Shown here one piece after another: positions 1-5,019 of a stretch of 5,019 bases of DNA. The translations under genes and the position numbers were made by a program. The notes beneath the pieces are model-generated. The model was not told where the DNA came from, made no database searches, and saw nothing but the letters and a program-made list of their open reading frames with translations. How positions within the stretch are numbered: the stretch's first letter is position 1; the number at the start of each line of letters is the position of its first letter. The stretch is from Pseudomonadales bacterium (GTDB taxonomy: Bacteria; Pseudomonadota; Gammaproteobacteria; Pseudomonadales; JAHEIH01): assembly GCA_023255355.1 (NCBI GenBank), contig JALRIU010000015.1, positions 1 through 5,019 of the forward strand, read 5' to 3'.

Positions 1-132
1 ATTTACATTCAATACAATATCGTTTGCTGGGCTGGCACTACCAGCAAATGCTGTGCCAGCAACTGTTAGCAAGTCACCATATGTATAGTTATCGCCATTT
101 GAATAAATGCTATATCCTGTCAAGCTGCCAGT
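1..132 (-). other. Foreign-looking in-frame tail fused to TrpG (probable chimeric junction)
   Basis: The 44 codons following TrpG Glu175 read as a Gly/Asn/Ser/Thr/Ala-rich beta-type segment, including GDNYTYGDLLTVAGTAF and SPANDIVLNVN. This does not resemble the TrpG C-terminal helix. From memory, the pattern G-x-x-Y-x-x-G-D-x-L-T-V-x-G-T followed by SPAND and alternating hydrophobics occurs in repeats of marine phage virion or tail proteins and in some large surface proteins. That assignment is recollection, not a search result. The plausible protein composition suggests that this frame is the genuine coding frame of another gene. The segment may be a misassembly or amplification chimera, a true recombination junction, or a real fusion; I favour an artefact. 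Confidence 0.6.
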
Positions 133-657
133 TTCTGGATGAAATTGAACGCCTTGAATATCTAGCGTTTTGTGTCGGACACCCATGATTTCTTCCATGC
201 TGCCGTCATCATTTTCTGTCCAAGCAGTAATCTCAAGACAGTCAGGAAGGCTTGCTTGATCGATAACAAGGCTATGGTAACGGGTTGCTACAAAGGGGTT
301 GGAAAGACCTTCGAATACACCACTGTCTATATGATGAACTAATGAAGTTTTACCATGCATAACTCGTTTGGCGCGGATGATGTTACCACCGAAGGCCTGG
401 CCTATACTCTGATGGCCTAGACATATGCCCAAGATTGGTAGTTTACCTGCAAAATGATTGATGGCTTCAAGAGAGATGCCTGCTTCATTAGGCGTACACG
501 GTCCTGGTGAAATGACGAGTTTTTCAGGAGCCATCGCCTCGATATCGGCGATACTTATTTCGTCGTTGCGAACAACTTTGACATCGGCCTTTAATTCACT
601 TAGGTATTGCACGACATTGTAAGTAAATGAGTCGTAATTATCGATCATTAGCAGCAT
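1..657 (-). CDS. trpG: Anthranilate synthase component II (glutamine amidotransferase), partial, with an anomalous C-terminus
   Basis: This is the class I glutaminase subunit that hydrolyses glutamine and passes ammonia to TrpE for anthranilate synthesis (first step of tryptophan biosynthesis, cytoplasm). A dual role with PabB in the folate precursor pathway is possible. The frame reads 219 codons from ATG 657-655 to the window edge with no stop. It opens MLLMIDNYDSFTYNVVQYL, followed by the oxyanion-region motif SPGPCTP (50-56) and the nucleophile elbow GICLGHQ with Cys79. MHGKTS and RYHSLV come next, and QFHPE supplies His173 and Glu175, so the triad is complete. Residues 1-175 match the family throughout. 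After Glu175 the expected S-I-L-T-E-x-G ending is absent and is replaced by 44 unrelated residues. TrpG proteins are usually about 190-200 residues, so the open frame is already too long. Identity of the first 175 residues is firm; the true C-terminus is not in the window. The start is supported by AGGA 10 nt upstream. Confidence 0.9.
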   Translation of the reverse strand, partial: MLLMIDNYDSFTYNVVQYLSELKADVKVVRNDEISIADIEAMAPEKLVISPGPCTPNEAGISLEAINHFAGKLPILGICLGHQSIGQAFGGNIIRAKRVMHGKTSLVHHIDSGVFEGLSNPFVATRYHSLVIDQASLPDCLEITAWTENDDGSMEEIMGVRHKTLDIQGVQFHPETGSLTGYSIYSNGDNYTYGDLLTVAGTAFAGSASPANDIVLNVN

Positions 658-667
658 GGTTGCTGGG

Positions 668-671
668 TCCT
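668..671 (-). promoter_or_regulatory. Ribosome binding site of trpG
   Basis: On the minus strand AGGA lies 10 nt before the ATG at 657. It is a modest Shine-Dalgarno sequence with slightly long spacing, but it agrees with the family's conserved MLLMIDNYDSF start. Confidence 0.5.
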
Positions 672-687
672 AGTCCAAAAGAGAGGC

Positions 688-716
688 ATCATACCATATT
701 GCGGCGCTTATAGAAG
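688..716 (-). promoter_or_regulatory. Candidate extended -10 promoter for trpG
   Basis: In the 72-bp gap between the exporter stop and the trpG start, the minus strand carries TGGTATGAT (696-688). This is a TATGAT -10 (5 of 6 to consensus) preceded by the TGn extended -10 element. The -35 region around 711-716 is poor. Transcription would start near 681 and give a leader of about 24 nt. No attenuator or leader peptide fits in this space. Read-through from the exporter gene is also possible because no terminator hairpin is visible in the gap. Confidence 0.35.
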
Positions 717-729
717 TTTTTGAAGGGTG

Positions 730-1374
730 CTAAATTGTTAGTTCAGCGACTGCTTTGTATGCCATTAAAACGCCAATTAAGCTGATGATGAAGCCGCTAA
801 AAAGCATTACTCGATGAAGTGCAGAACTATTTTGGAAAAAGTTTTTCAATAGTTGGCCGCCACTTGCATAAGCCAATAAACTACTAAATTCTATGGCAAC
901 CACAATGGCAATGTAAGCGCTAAGTTGTGGCAATAGAGGGATAGTGCTATCTATAAAGGGTGGCATGAGCGCCACAAAAAACGCCCAGCCTTTAGGGTTT
1001 GACGTTGCGGTAATAAAGCCTTGCGCGATCAATTTTTGTGGACTTAGCAAACCGTGTTGTACTTTGGTGAGGTGCAATGACATATGGCTTCTCATCATAC
1101 CTACTCCGATATAAACCAGATAGCTGGCTCCGCATAAAGAGAGTAGGTTAAAAGCCAAAGGTGAGGCGAGTAGTAAGCCAGCTGCGCCCAACACAGAAGT
1201 GATCGCTACTAGAGCGACACCGCTCAATTCTCCCAGCATCATCCACAAGGTTCGTTTTACCCCAATACTCATTCCGAGTGAAAGCGAGAGGGTCATGCAC
1301 ATGCCTGGCGTCACCGAGGCCAGAGCAAAAGCAGGGATAAAAAGTACCAGTAATTCTGGGTTTAGCACTGTCAT
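730..1374 (-). CDS. LysE/RhtB-family amino-acid exporter
   Basis: This is an inner-membrane exporter of the LysE superfamily, which pumps out amino acids or related small metabolites; the substrate cannot be told from the sequence. From ATG 1374 the protein has 214 residues, the usual family length. About six hydrophobic segments are visible (roughly 7-25, 43-68, 73-94, 116-140, 150-170 and 188-208). The N-terminal signature VTPGMCMTLSLSLGMSIGVKR (21-41) is followed by LGELSG. The second conserved block SNPKGWAFFVALMPPFI (125-141) corresponds to the family's NPKxxxFFxxxxPxF motif. The frame stays open upstream to 1479, but that 35-residue extension is hydrophilic, overlaps yhbY and lacks family resemblance, so the start MTVLNPELL was chosen. 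There is no good Shine-Dalgarno sequence. The start lies 7 nt past the yhbY stop, so coupled translation from yhbY is inferred. trpG follows 72 bp downstream on the same strand. Confidence 0.85.
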   Translation of the reverse strand: MTVLNPELLVLFIPAFALASVTPGMCMTLSLSLGMSIGVKRTLWMMLGELSGVALVAITSVLGAAGLLLASPLAFNLLSLCGASYLVYIGVGMMRSHMSLHLTKVQHGLLSPQKLIAQGFITATSNPKGWAFFVALMPPFIDSTIPLLPQLSAYIAIVVAIEFSSLLAYASGGQLLKNFFQNSSALHRVMLFSGFIISLIGVLMAYKAVAELTI

Positions 1375-1381
1375 GGATGCA

Positions 1382-1690
1382 CTACAGAGGACGCACCAAG
1401 TTGCTGAGGGCTTTGTTTTGTTTTTTGGCTTTGCGATATATAAGAATGACGTGCCCCATTGCTTGAACGAGTTGTGCACTATGCTCTTCGCAGATAGTTT
1501 TTGCTAGAATAGGCTTTTCATCGCGGTCGTCAACAATCAGTTTGATTTTGATGAGTTCGTGATCATTGAGTGCACGTTCAATTTCTTCGTTGATATTATC
1601 TGTGATACCTTTGCCGGCCACAGTGATGATTGGGTTTAATTTGTGGCCGATACTGCGCAAGGATTTCTTTTGATCTGTACTGAGCGTCAT
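1382..1690 (-). CDS. yhbY: YhbY-family ribosome-associated RNA-binding protein (CRM domain)
   Basis: This is a small CRM-domain protein that in E. coli associates with pre-50S ribosomal particles. From ATG 1690 it has 102 residues (E. coli YhbY has about 97) and begins MTLSTDQKKSLRSIGHKLNP. The CRM features are visible: the basic first helix, the glycine loop AGKGIT (25-30) at the GxxG position, the highly conserved HELIKIKL (44-51), and a C-terminal strand VILIYRKAKKQNKALSN (81-97). The Ala at the first loop position also occurs, as I recall, in Pseudomonas-type YhbY. The frame extends upstream to an ATG at 1750, but those 20 residues are not family-like and would use up most of the divergent promoter region. 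The gene is divergent from rlmE, as is typical in this conserved block, and is followed after 7 bp by the exporter gene. The Shine-Dalgarno sequence is weak. Confidence 0.92.
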   Translation of the reverse strand: MTLSTDQKKSLRSIGHKLNPIITVAGKGITDNINEEIERALNDHELIKIKLIVDDRDEKPILAKTICEEHSAQLVQAMGHVILIYRKAKKQNKALSNLVRPL

Positions 1691-1772
1691 GACGTAAATA
1701 TTCTCGTGGCATGGTAAAAGCGCTATTTTACGCGAACTCACCCATAACACGTAGCCTTATTGGAGATTTTTT
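1691..1772. promoter_or_regulatory. Divergent yhbY/rlmE promoter region with a small palindrome
   Basis: These 82 bp separate two divergently transcribed genes, so they should hold both promoters. For yhbY the best -10 is TAAAAT on the minus strand (1730-1725, 5 of 6), without a recognisable -35. For rlmE the overlapping TATTTT (1724-1729) with TTCTCG at 1701-1706 is weak (4 of 6 and 3 of 6, 17-bp spacing). An inverted repeat GTAAAA (1714-1719) / TTTTAC (1726-1731) with a 6-bp spacer spans both candidate -10 elements. No clear sigma-32 pair is visible, although rlmE-ftsH is heat-inducible in E. coli. Confidence 0.3.
1762..1765 (+). promoter_or_regulatory. Ribosome binding site that fixes the GTG start of rlmE
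   Basis: GGAG lies 7 nt before GTG 1773. No in-frame ATG gives a family-like N-terminus, so this site decides the non-ATG start. Confidence 0.8.
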
Positions 1773-2393
1773 GTGAAACGTACTAAAAGTAGTGATGCTT
1801 GGATGAAAGAACATTTCGATGATCACTATGTAAAATTGTCGCAAAAGATGGGTTACCGTTCGCGAGCAAGTTTTAAGTTGTTGGAAATACAAGAGAAAGA
1901 TCGCTTAATCAAACCTGGAATGACAATCGTAGATTTGGGATCAGCACCTGGTGGTTGGACCCAAGTAGCGGTTGAATTGGTCGGTGATCATGGTCGAGTC
2001 GTCGCATCGGATATTTTACCAATGGATCCCATTGCAGGTGTGGATTTTGTACAGGGTGATTTCACCGAAGAGGCTGTGTTAGAAAAAATATTAAATTTGA
2101 TGGGTGGCGCACAAGCAGACCTTGTAATTTCGGATATGGCCCCCAATATGAGTGGTATGGTTGATGTGGATCAACCTCGAGCGATGTATTTAGTTGAGCT
2201 GGCGCTAGATTTGGCTCGTCAAACGCTTAAACCCGGTGGTGCTTTTGTCGCCAAAGTTTTTCAAGGCGAGGGGTTTGAGGAGTACATCAAAGAGATGAGA
2301 AGTAGTTTTAATCGAGTAGTGACGCGCAAGCCGAAAGCTTCGCGAGCCCGCTCAAAAGAAGTTTATCAGGTAGGCACAGGCTTTAAACGCTAA
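1773..2393 (+). CDS. rlmE: 23S rRNA (uridine-2'-O)-methyltransferase RlmE (RrmJ/FtsJ)
   Basis: RlmE uses S-adenosylmethionine to methylate the 2'-hydroxyl of U2552 (E. coli numbering) in the A-loop of 23S rRNA, a late step in 50S maturation. The protein has 206 residues against 209 in E. coli. After the basic N-terminus comes YRSRASFKLLEI (28-39), then the SAM-binding motif VDLGSAPGGWTQ (53-64), SDILPMDPI (79-87), SDMAPNMSG (120-128), the PRAMYLVELAL helix (135-145), KVFQGEGF (161-168) and SRARSKEVY (190-198). The K-D-K-E catalytic tetrad is intact as Lys35, Asp121, Lys161 and Glu196, aligned to K38/D124/K164/E199 of E. coli. Translation starts at GTG with a good GGAG site. ftsH follows 55 bp downstream with no terminator between them, so the two are probably cotranscribed. 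Confidence 0.97.
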   Translation: MKRTKSSDAWMKEHFDDHYVKLSQKMGYRSRASFKLLEIQEKDRLIKPGMTIVDLGSAPGGWTQVAVELVGDHGRVVASDILPMDPIAGVDFVQGDFTEEAVLEKILNLMGGAQADLVISDMAPNMSGMVDVDQPRAMYLVELALDLARQTLKPGGAFVAKVFQGEGFEEYIKEMRSSFNRVVTRKPKASRARSKEVYQVGTGFKR

Positions 2394-2435
2394 ACTGGTG
2401 TATGCTTATTTGAAAATGTAACGCAACGAACATAA

Positions 2436-2441
2436 AGAGGG
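2436..2441 (+). promoter_or_regulatory. Ribosome binding site that fixes the TTG start of ftsH
   Basis: AGAGGG sits within AAAGAGGG (2434-2441). AGAGG is 8 nt before TTG 2449 but 17 nt before the first in-frame ATG at 2458, so the TTG start is favoured. The resulting MNDM- N-terminus matches the Pseudomonas-type FtsH start I remember. Confidence 0.7.
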
Positions 2442-2448
2442 TAGTTGC

Positions 2449-4377
2449 TTGAACGACATGGTTAAAAATCTCGTATTGTGGTTAGTTATTGCTGCTGTAC
2501 TGATGTCAGTTTTCCAAAACTTCAATGTCCAGTCTAATTCAGAGACTATGGAGTATTCTCAATTTGTGCAGGAAGTCCAGCAGGGCCAAGTGCGCAAAGT
2601 GGTTATTGATGGTTTGACAATATACGGTGAGCGAGCAACTGGACAGACCTTTCGGACGATTAGGCCTAACGTTGTAGACACGGGTCTAATGGGTGATTTG
2701 CTGGACAACCGAGTTATTGTTGAAGGCCGAGAGCCCGAAAAACAAAGCGTTTGGTCGCAACTATTGATCGCAAGTTTCCCGATATTACTGTTTATCGCAG
2801 TGTTTATGTTCTTTATGCGTCAAATGCAAGGCGGGGGTGGCAAAGGTGGCCCTATGAGCTTTGGTAAGAGTAAAGCGCGTTTGTTGGGCGAAGATCAAAT
2901 CAAAACAACCTTTGCCGATGTGGCAGGTGTTGATGAAGCAAAAGAAGACGTGCAAGAGCTTGTCGAATTTTTGCGCGACCCAGGTAAGTTCCAGCGATTA
3001 GGTGGCCGTATTCCTCGTGGTGTCTTGATGGTTGGTCAACCAGGCACAGGTAAAACATTATTGGCTAAAGCTATTGCAGGTGAAGCCAAGGTACCATTCT
3101 TCTCTATTTCTGGCTCTGACTTCGTTGAAATGTTTGTTGGTGTGGGTGCTTCACGTGTTCGTGACATGTTTGACCAGGCTAAAAAACAAGCGCCATGTAT
3201 TATTTTTATCGATGAAATCGACGCTGTGGGTCGTCATCGTGGCGCAGGCCTTGGTGGCGGACACGATGAGCGTGAACAAACTTTGAACCAGTTATTGGTT
3301 GAAATGGATGGTTTCGAAGGTAATGATGGCGTCATCGTTATTGCTGCGACCAACCGTCCAGACGTACTCGATCCTGCGCTACTTCGTCCTGGTCGTTTTG
3401 ATCGTCAGGTCGTGGTTGGATTGCCAGATATACGTGGCCGTGAGCAGATTCTCAAAGTTCATATGCGTAAAGTTCCTGTAGCAGATGACGTTAATCCTGC
3501 GGTCATTGCTCGTGGTACGCCCGGATTTTCTGGTGCTGATTTGGCTAACCTTGTCAATGAAGCTTCATTATTTGCAGCTCGTGCTAACAAACGCTTGGTC
3601 GATATGGAAATGTTTGAGCTAGCAAAAGACAAAATCATGATGGGCGCTGAGCGCAAGTCGATGGTTATGTCAGAGGCTGAAAAACTTAATACAGCCTATC
3701 ACGAAGCTGGGCATGCTATTGTGGGTAGAATCGTGCCTGAGCACGACCCTGTCTACAAGGTAAGTATCATCCCACGTGGTAGAGCACTGGGTGTTACGAT
3801 GTTTTTGCCTGAAGAAGATCGTTACAGCTTGAGCAAACGTCGTATCCTAAGCCAAATTTGTTCATTATTCGGCGGCCGTATTGCCGAAGAGATGACACTG
3901 GGCGCTGAGGGTGTGACTACTGGTGCCTCAAATGATATTCAACGCGCAACAGAAATTGCTCGCAATATGGTTACCAAGTGGGGCTTGTCTGAAAAATTGG
4001 GTCCGCTAATGTATGACGAAGCCAGCGAAGAAGTGTTCTTGGGTAAATCTGCAGGTGGTCCATCCAATCATGTGTCGGGTAATACTCGAAATGATATTGA
4101 TGTTGAAGTACGTCGCATCATTGATGAATGTTATCAGCGTGCCACAGAAATTTTGCACGCCAATCGCGACAAGATGGATCTAATGGCTGAAGCCTTGATG
4201 ACGTATGAAACCATCGATAGTGATCAGATTGATGACATTATGAATGGTCAAAAACCTCGTCAACCGGCTGGTTGGAATGATAGTCAGAAACCAGGTGGAG
4301 ATGCCCCGCAAAAAACGGAGCAAGAGGGTAAACCTAGTTCAGATGCTTCAGTGGGTGGTCCTGCGAGCGAGCACTAA
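2449..4377 (+). CDS. ftsH: ATP-dependent zinc metalloprotease FtsH
   Basis: FtsH is a membrane-anchored hexameric AAA+ protease that degrades misassembled membrane proteins and regulators such as sigma-32 and LpxC in E. coli. This copy is full length at 642 residues. Transmembrane segment 1 is at about 7-23, the small periplasmic domain at 25-100 and transmembrane segment 2 at 104-123, followed by the MRQMQGGGG linker. In the ATPase domain, Walker A is GQPGTGKT (196-203), the pore loop is FVGVG (229-233) and Walker B is IIFIDEID (251-258). Sensor Asn302 and the second region of homology with arginine fingers Arg316 and Arg319 follow. The protease domain has the zinc motif HEAGH (His418, Glu419, His422) with Asp496 as probable third ligand. 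The tail from about 600 is polar, Gly/Pro-rich and variable, as in the family. The second Walker A residue is Gln where Pro is usual. TTG is the preferred start; ATG 2458 is the alternative. The stop overlaps the folP start. Confidence 0.98.
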   Translation: MNDMVKNLVLWLVIAAVLMSVFQNFNVQSNSETMEYSQFVQEVQQGQVRKVVIDGLTIYGERATGQTFRTIRPNVVDTGLMGDLLDNRVIVEGREPEKQSVWSQLLIASFPILLFIAVFMFFMRQMQGGGGKGGPMSFGKSKARLLGEDQIKTTFADVAGVDEAKEDVQELVEFLRDPGKFQRLGGRIPRGVLMVGQPGTGKTLLAKAIAGEAKVPFFSISGSDFVEMFVGVGASRVRDMFDQAKKQAPCIIFIDEIDAVGRHRGAGLGGGHDEREQTLNQLLVEMDGFEGNDGVIVIAATNRPDVLDPALLRPGRFDRQVVVGLPDIRGREQILKVHMRKVPVADDVNPAVIARGTPGFSGADLANLVNEASLFAARANKRLVDMEMFELAKDKIMMGAERKSMVMSEAEKLNTAYHEAGHAIVGRIVPEHDPVYKVSIIPRGRALGVTMFLPEEDRYSLSKRRILSQICSLFGGRIAEEMTLGAEGVTTGASNDIQRATEIARNMVTKWGLSEKLGPLMYDEASEEVFLGKSAGGPSNHVSGNTRNDIDVEVRRIIDECYQRATEILHANRDKMDLMAEALMTYETIDSDQIDDIMNGQKPRQPAGWNDSQKPGGDAPQKTEQEGKPSSDASVGGPASEH

Positions 4378-5019
4378 TGAGTCTCAATTCTCAATCTTCG
4401 AGCATCCTTAAATGCGGTGCTCGGTCTCTTGATCTGGCTTCACCGGCTGTTATGGGCGTGTTAAATATCACGCCCGATTCATTTTCTGATGGTGGCAATT
4501 TATATGCAGGTGGTCACGCCCTAGTTGATAAAGTATTGGCTGTCGCCGAGCAAATGATTGCTGATGGTGCCAAAATTCTCGATATTGGCGGGGAGTCGAC
4601 TCGTCCTGGTGCGACACCTGTAACACTTGATGAAGAGCTGTCTCGCGTTGTGCCAGTAGTTGCCGCTATTAATAAGCGTTTTGATGTCATTGTGTCTGTT
4701 GATACAAGTTCTCCAGAAGTTATGTTGCAGGCGGCTGATGCTGGTGCGGGCATACTGAACGATGTTAGAGGTTTATCGCGTCCAGGTGCTTTACAGGCGG
4801 CTGCTCAAACTCATCTTCCCGTTTGTGTAATGCACATGCAGGGTGATCCAACTACGATGCAGAAGCGGCCTGATTATGACAACGTAGTTGATGAGGTGCT
4901 GGATTATCTAAATGAACGCATTGAAGCATGTGTTGATGCGGGTATTAAGCGAGAGAATATTATCTTGGATCCTGGCTTTGGCTTTGGAAAAACTGTTGAA
5001 CATAATTTACTTTTGTTTG
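4377..5019 (+). CDS. folP: Dihydropteroate synthase, 3' end cut by window
   Basis: The enzyme condenses 6-hydroxymethyl-dihydropterin pyrophosphate with p-aminobenzoate to form dihydropteroate in folate synthesis, and it is the sulfonamide target. The window holds 214 codons of a protein normally about 275-285 residues long; the frame is still open at the edge. The TIM-barrel motifs appear in order: MGVLNITPDSFSDGG (26-40, loop 1, Asn30), DIGGESTRPGA (69-79, loop 2, Arg76), VSVDT (106-110, Asp109), NDVRG (128-132), MHMQGDP (152-158) and LDPGFGFGK (197-205, Asp198). Phe36 and Pro77, aligned to the E. coli F28 and P64 positions where sulfonamide-resistance changes occur, have the ordinary residues, and loop 2 has no insertion. 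The ATG overlaps the ftsH TAA by one base (TAATG), there is no strong Shine-Dalgarno sequence, and translational coupling is inferred. In gammaproteobacteria glmM usually comes next. Confidence 0.97.
   Translation, partial: MSLNSQSSSILKCGARSLDLASPAVMGVLNITPDSFSDGGNLYAGGHALVDKVLAVAEQMIADGAKILDIGGESTRPGATPVTLDEELSRVVPVVAAINKRFDVIVSVDTSSPEVMLQAADAGAGILNDVRGLSRPGALQAAAQTHLPVCVMHMQGDPTTMQKRPDYDNVVDEVLDYLNERIEACVDAGIKRENIILDPGFGFGKTVEHNLLLF

Noticed and set aside
23..60. Two overlapping 8-bp inverted repeats (TTTGCTGG/CCAGCAAA and GCTGGCAC/GTGCCAGC)
   Set aside because: They fall within the Ala/Gly/Ser-rich coding tail and are explained by repeated similar codons. There is no T-run and no position that would suit a terminator.
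1375..1479. N-terminal extension of the exporter frame overlapping yhbY
   Set aside because: The 35 residues are polar, do not look like a LysE N-terminus, and overlap most of the yhbY 3' third. The internal ATG at 1374 gives the family's usual start and length.
1199..1507. Plus-strand open frame of 102 codons
   Set aside because: It lies antisense to the exporter and yhbY, has no recognisable motif, and is explained by the genes on the other strand.
1691..1750. 20-residue upstream extension of yhbY
   Set aside because: The residues are not family-like, would overlap the divergent promoter region, and the ATG at 1690 gives the normal YhbY N-terminus.
2394..2448. Possible promoter for ftsH (TTGAAA at 2410-2415 with CATAAA at 2431-2436)
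   Set aside because: The spacer is only 15 bp and the -10 overlaps the ribosome site, leaving almost no leader. No sigma-32 pair is visible either, so read-through from rlmE is the simpler reading.
3032..3656. Short open frames on both strands inside ftsH
   Set aside because: They are shadow frames of the conserved FtsH ATPase region, with no family resemblance and no ribosome sites.
4514..4753. Minus-strand open frame of 79 codons inside folP
   Set aside because: The sense-strand frame carries all the dihydropteroate synthase motifs; the antisense product is low-complexity Ala/Ser/Thr.

Overview
The window looks like chromosomal DNA from a gammaproteobacterium of moderate to low GC. Its best-preserved proteins (RlmE, FtsH, YhbY, TrpG) read most like the Pseudomonas/marine-gammaproteobacterial versions I remember; FtsH, for example, starts MNDM- and carries the MRQMQGGGG linker. 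No database search was run, so the genus is not assigned.

Layout. The minus-strand half (1-1690) holds, in transcription order, yhbY (ribosome-associated CRM-domain protein), a LysE/RhtB-type amino-acid exporter starting 7 bp after yhbY, and trpG (glutaminase subunit of anthranilate synthase), which runs off the left edge. The plus-strand half (1773-5019) holds rlmE (23S rRNA 2'-O-methyltransferase), ftsH (membrane AAA+ protease) and folP (dihydropteroate synthase, cut by the right edge). The yhbY <- -> rlmE-ftsH-folP arrangement is the classic conserved gammaproteobacterial ribosome/protein-quality-control block. An 82-bp divergent intergenic region separates the two halves. No stretch over 300 bases lacks a gene.

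How the genes relate. YhbY and RlmE both act on the large ribosomal subunit. RlmE and FtsH are classically linked (FtsJ/FtsH) as heat-shock and quality-control functions. folP is translationally coupled to ftsH by a TAATG overlap. The exporter and trpG are not part of the usual conserved block.

The one striking anomaly is at the left edge. TrpG is canonical up to and including its catalytic QFHPE motif (to about position 133). It then switches abruptly, in frame, to 44 codons of Gly/Asn/Thr/Ala-rich beta-type sequence that does not resemble any TrpG C-terminus and recalls repeats in marine phage structural proteins. The likeliest explanation is a chimeric join (assembly or amplification artefact, or a real recombination junction) near position 127-135. 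The rest of the window is ordinary housekeeping sequence, and I see no new multi-gene system in it.
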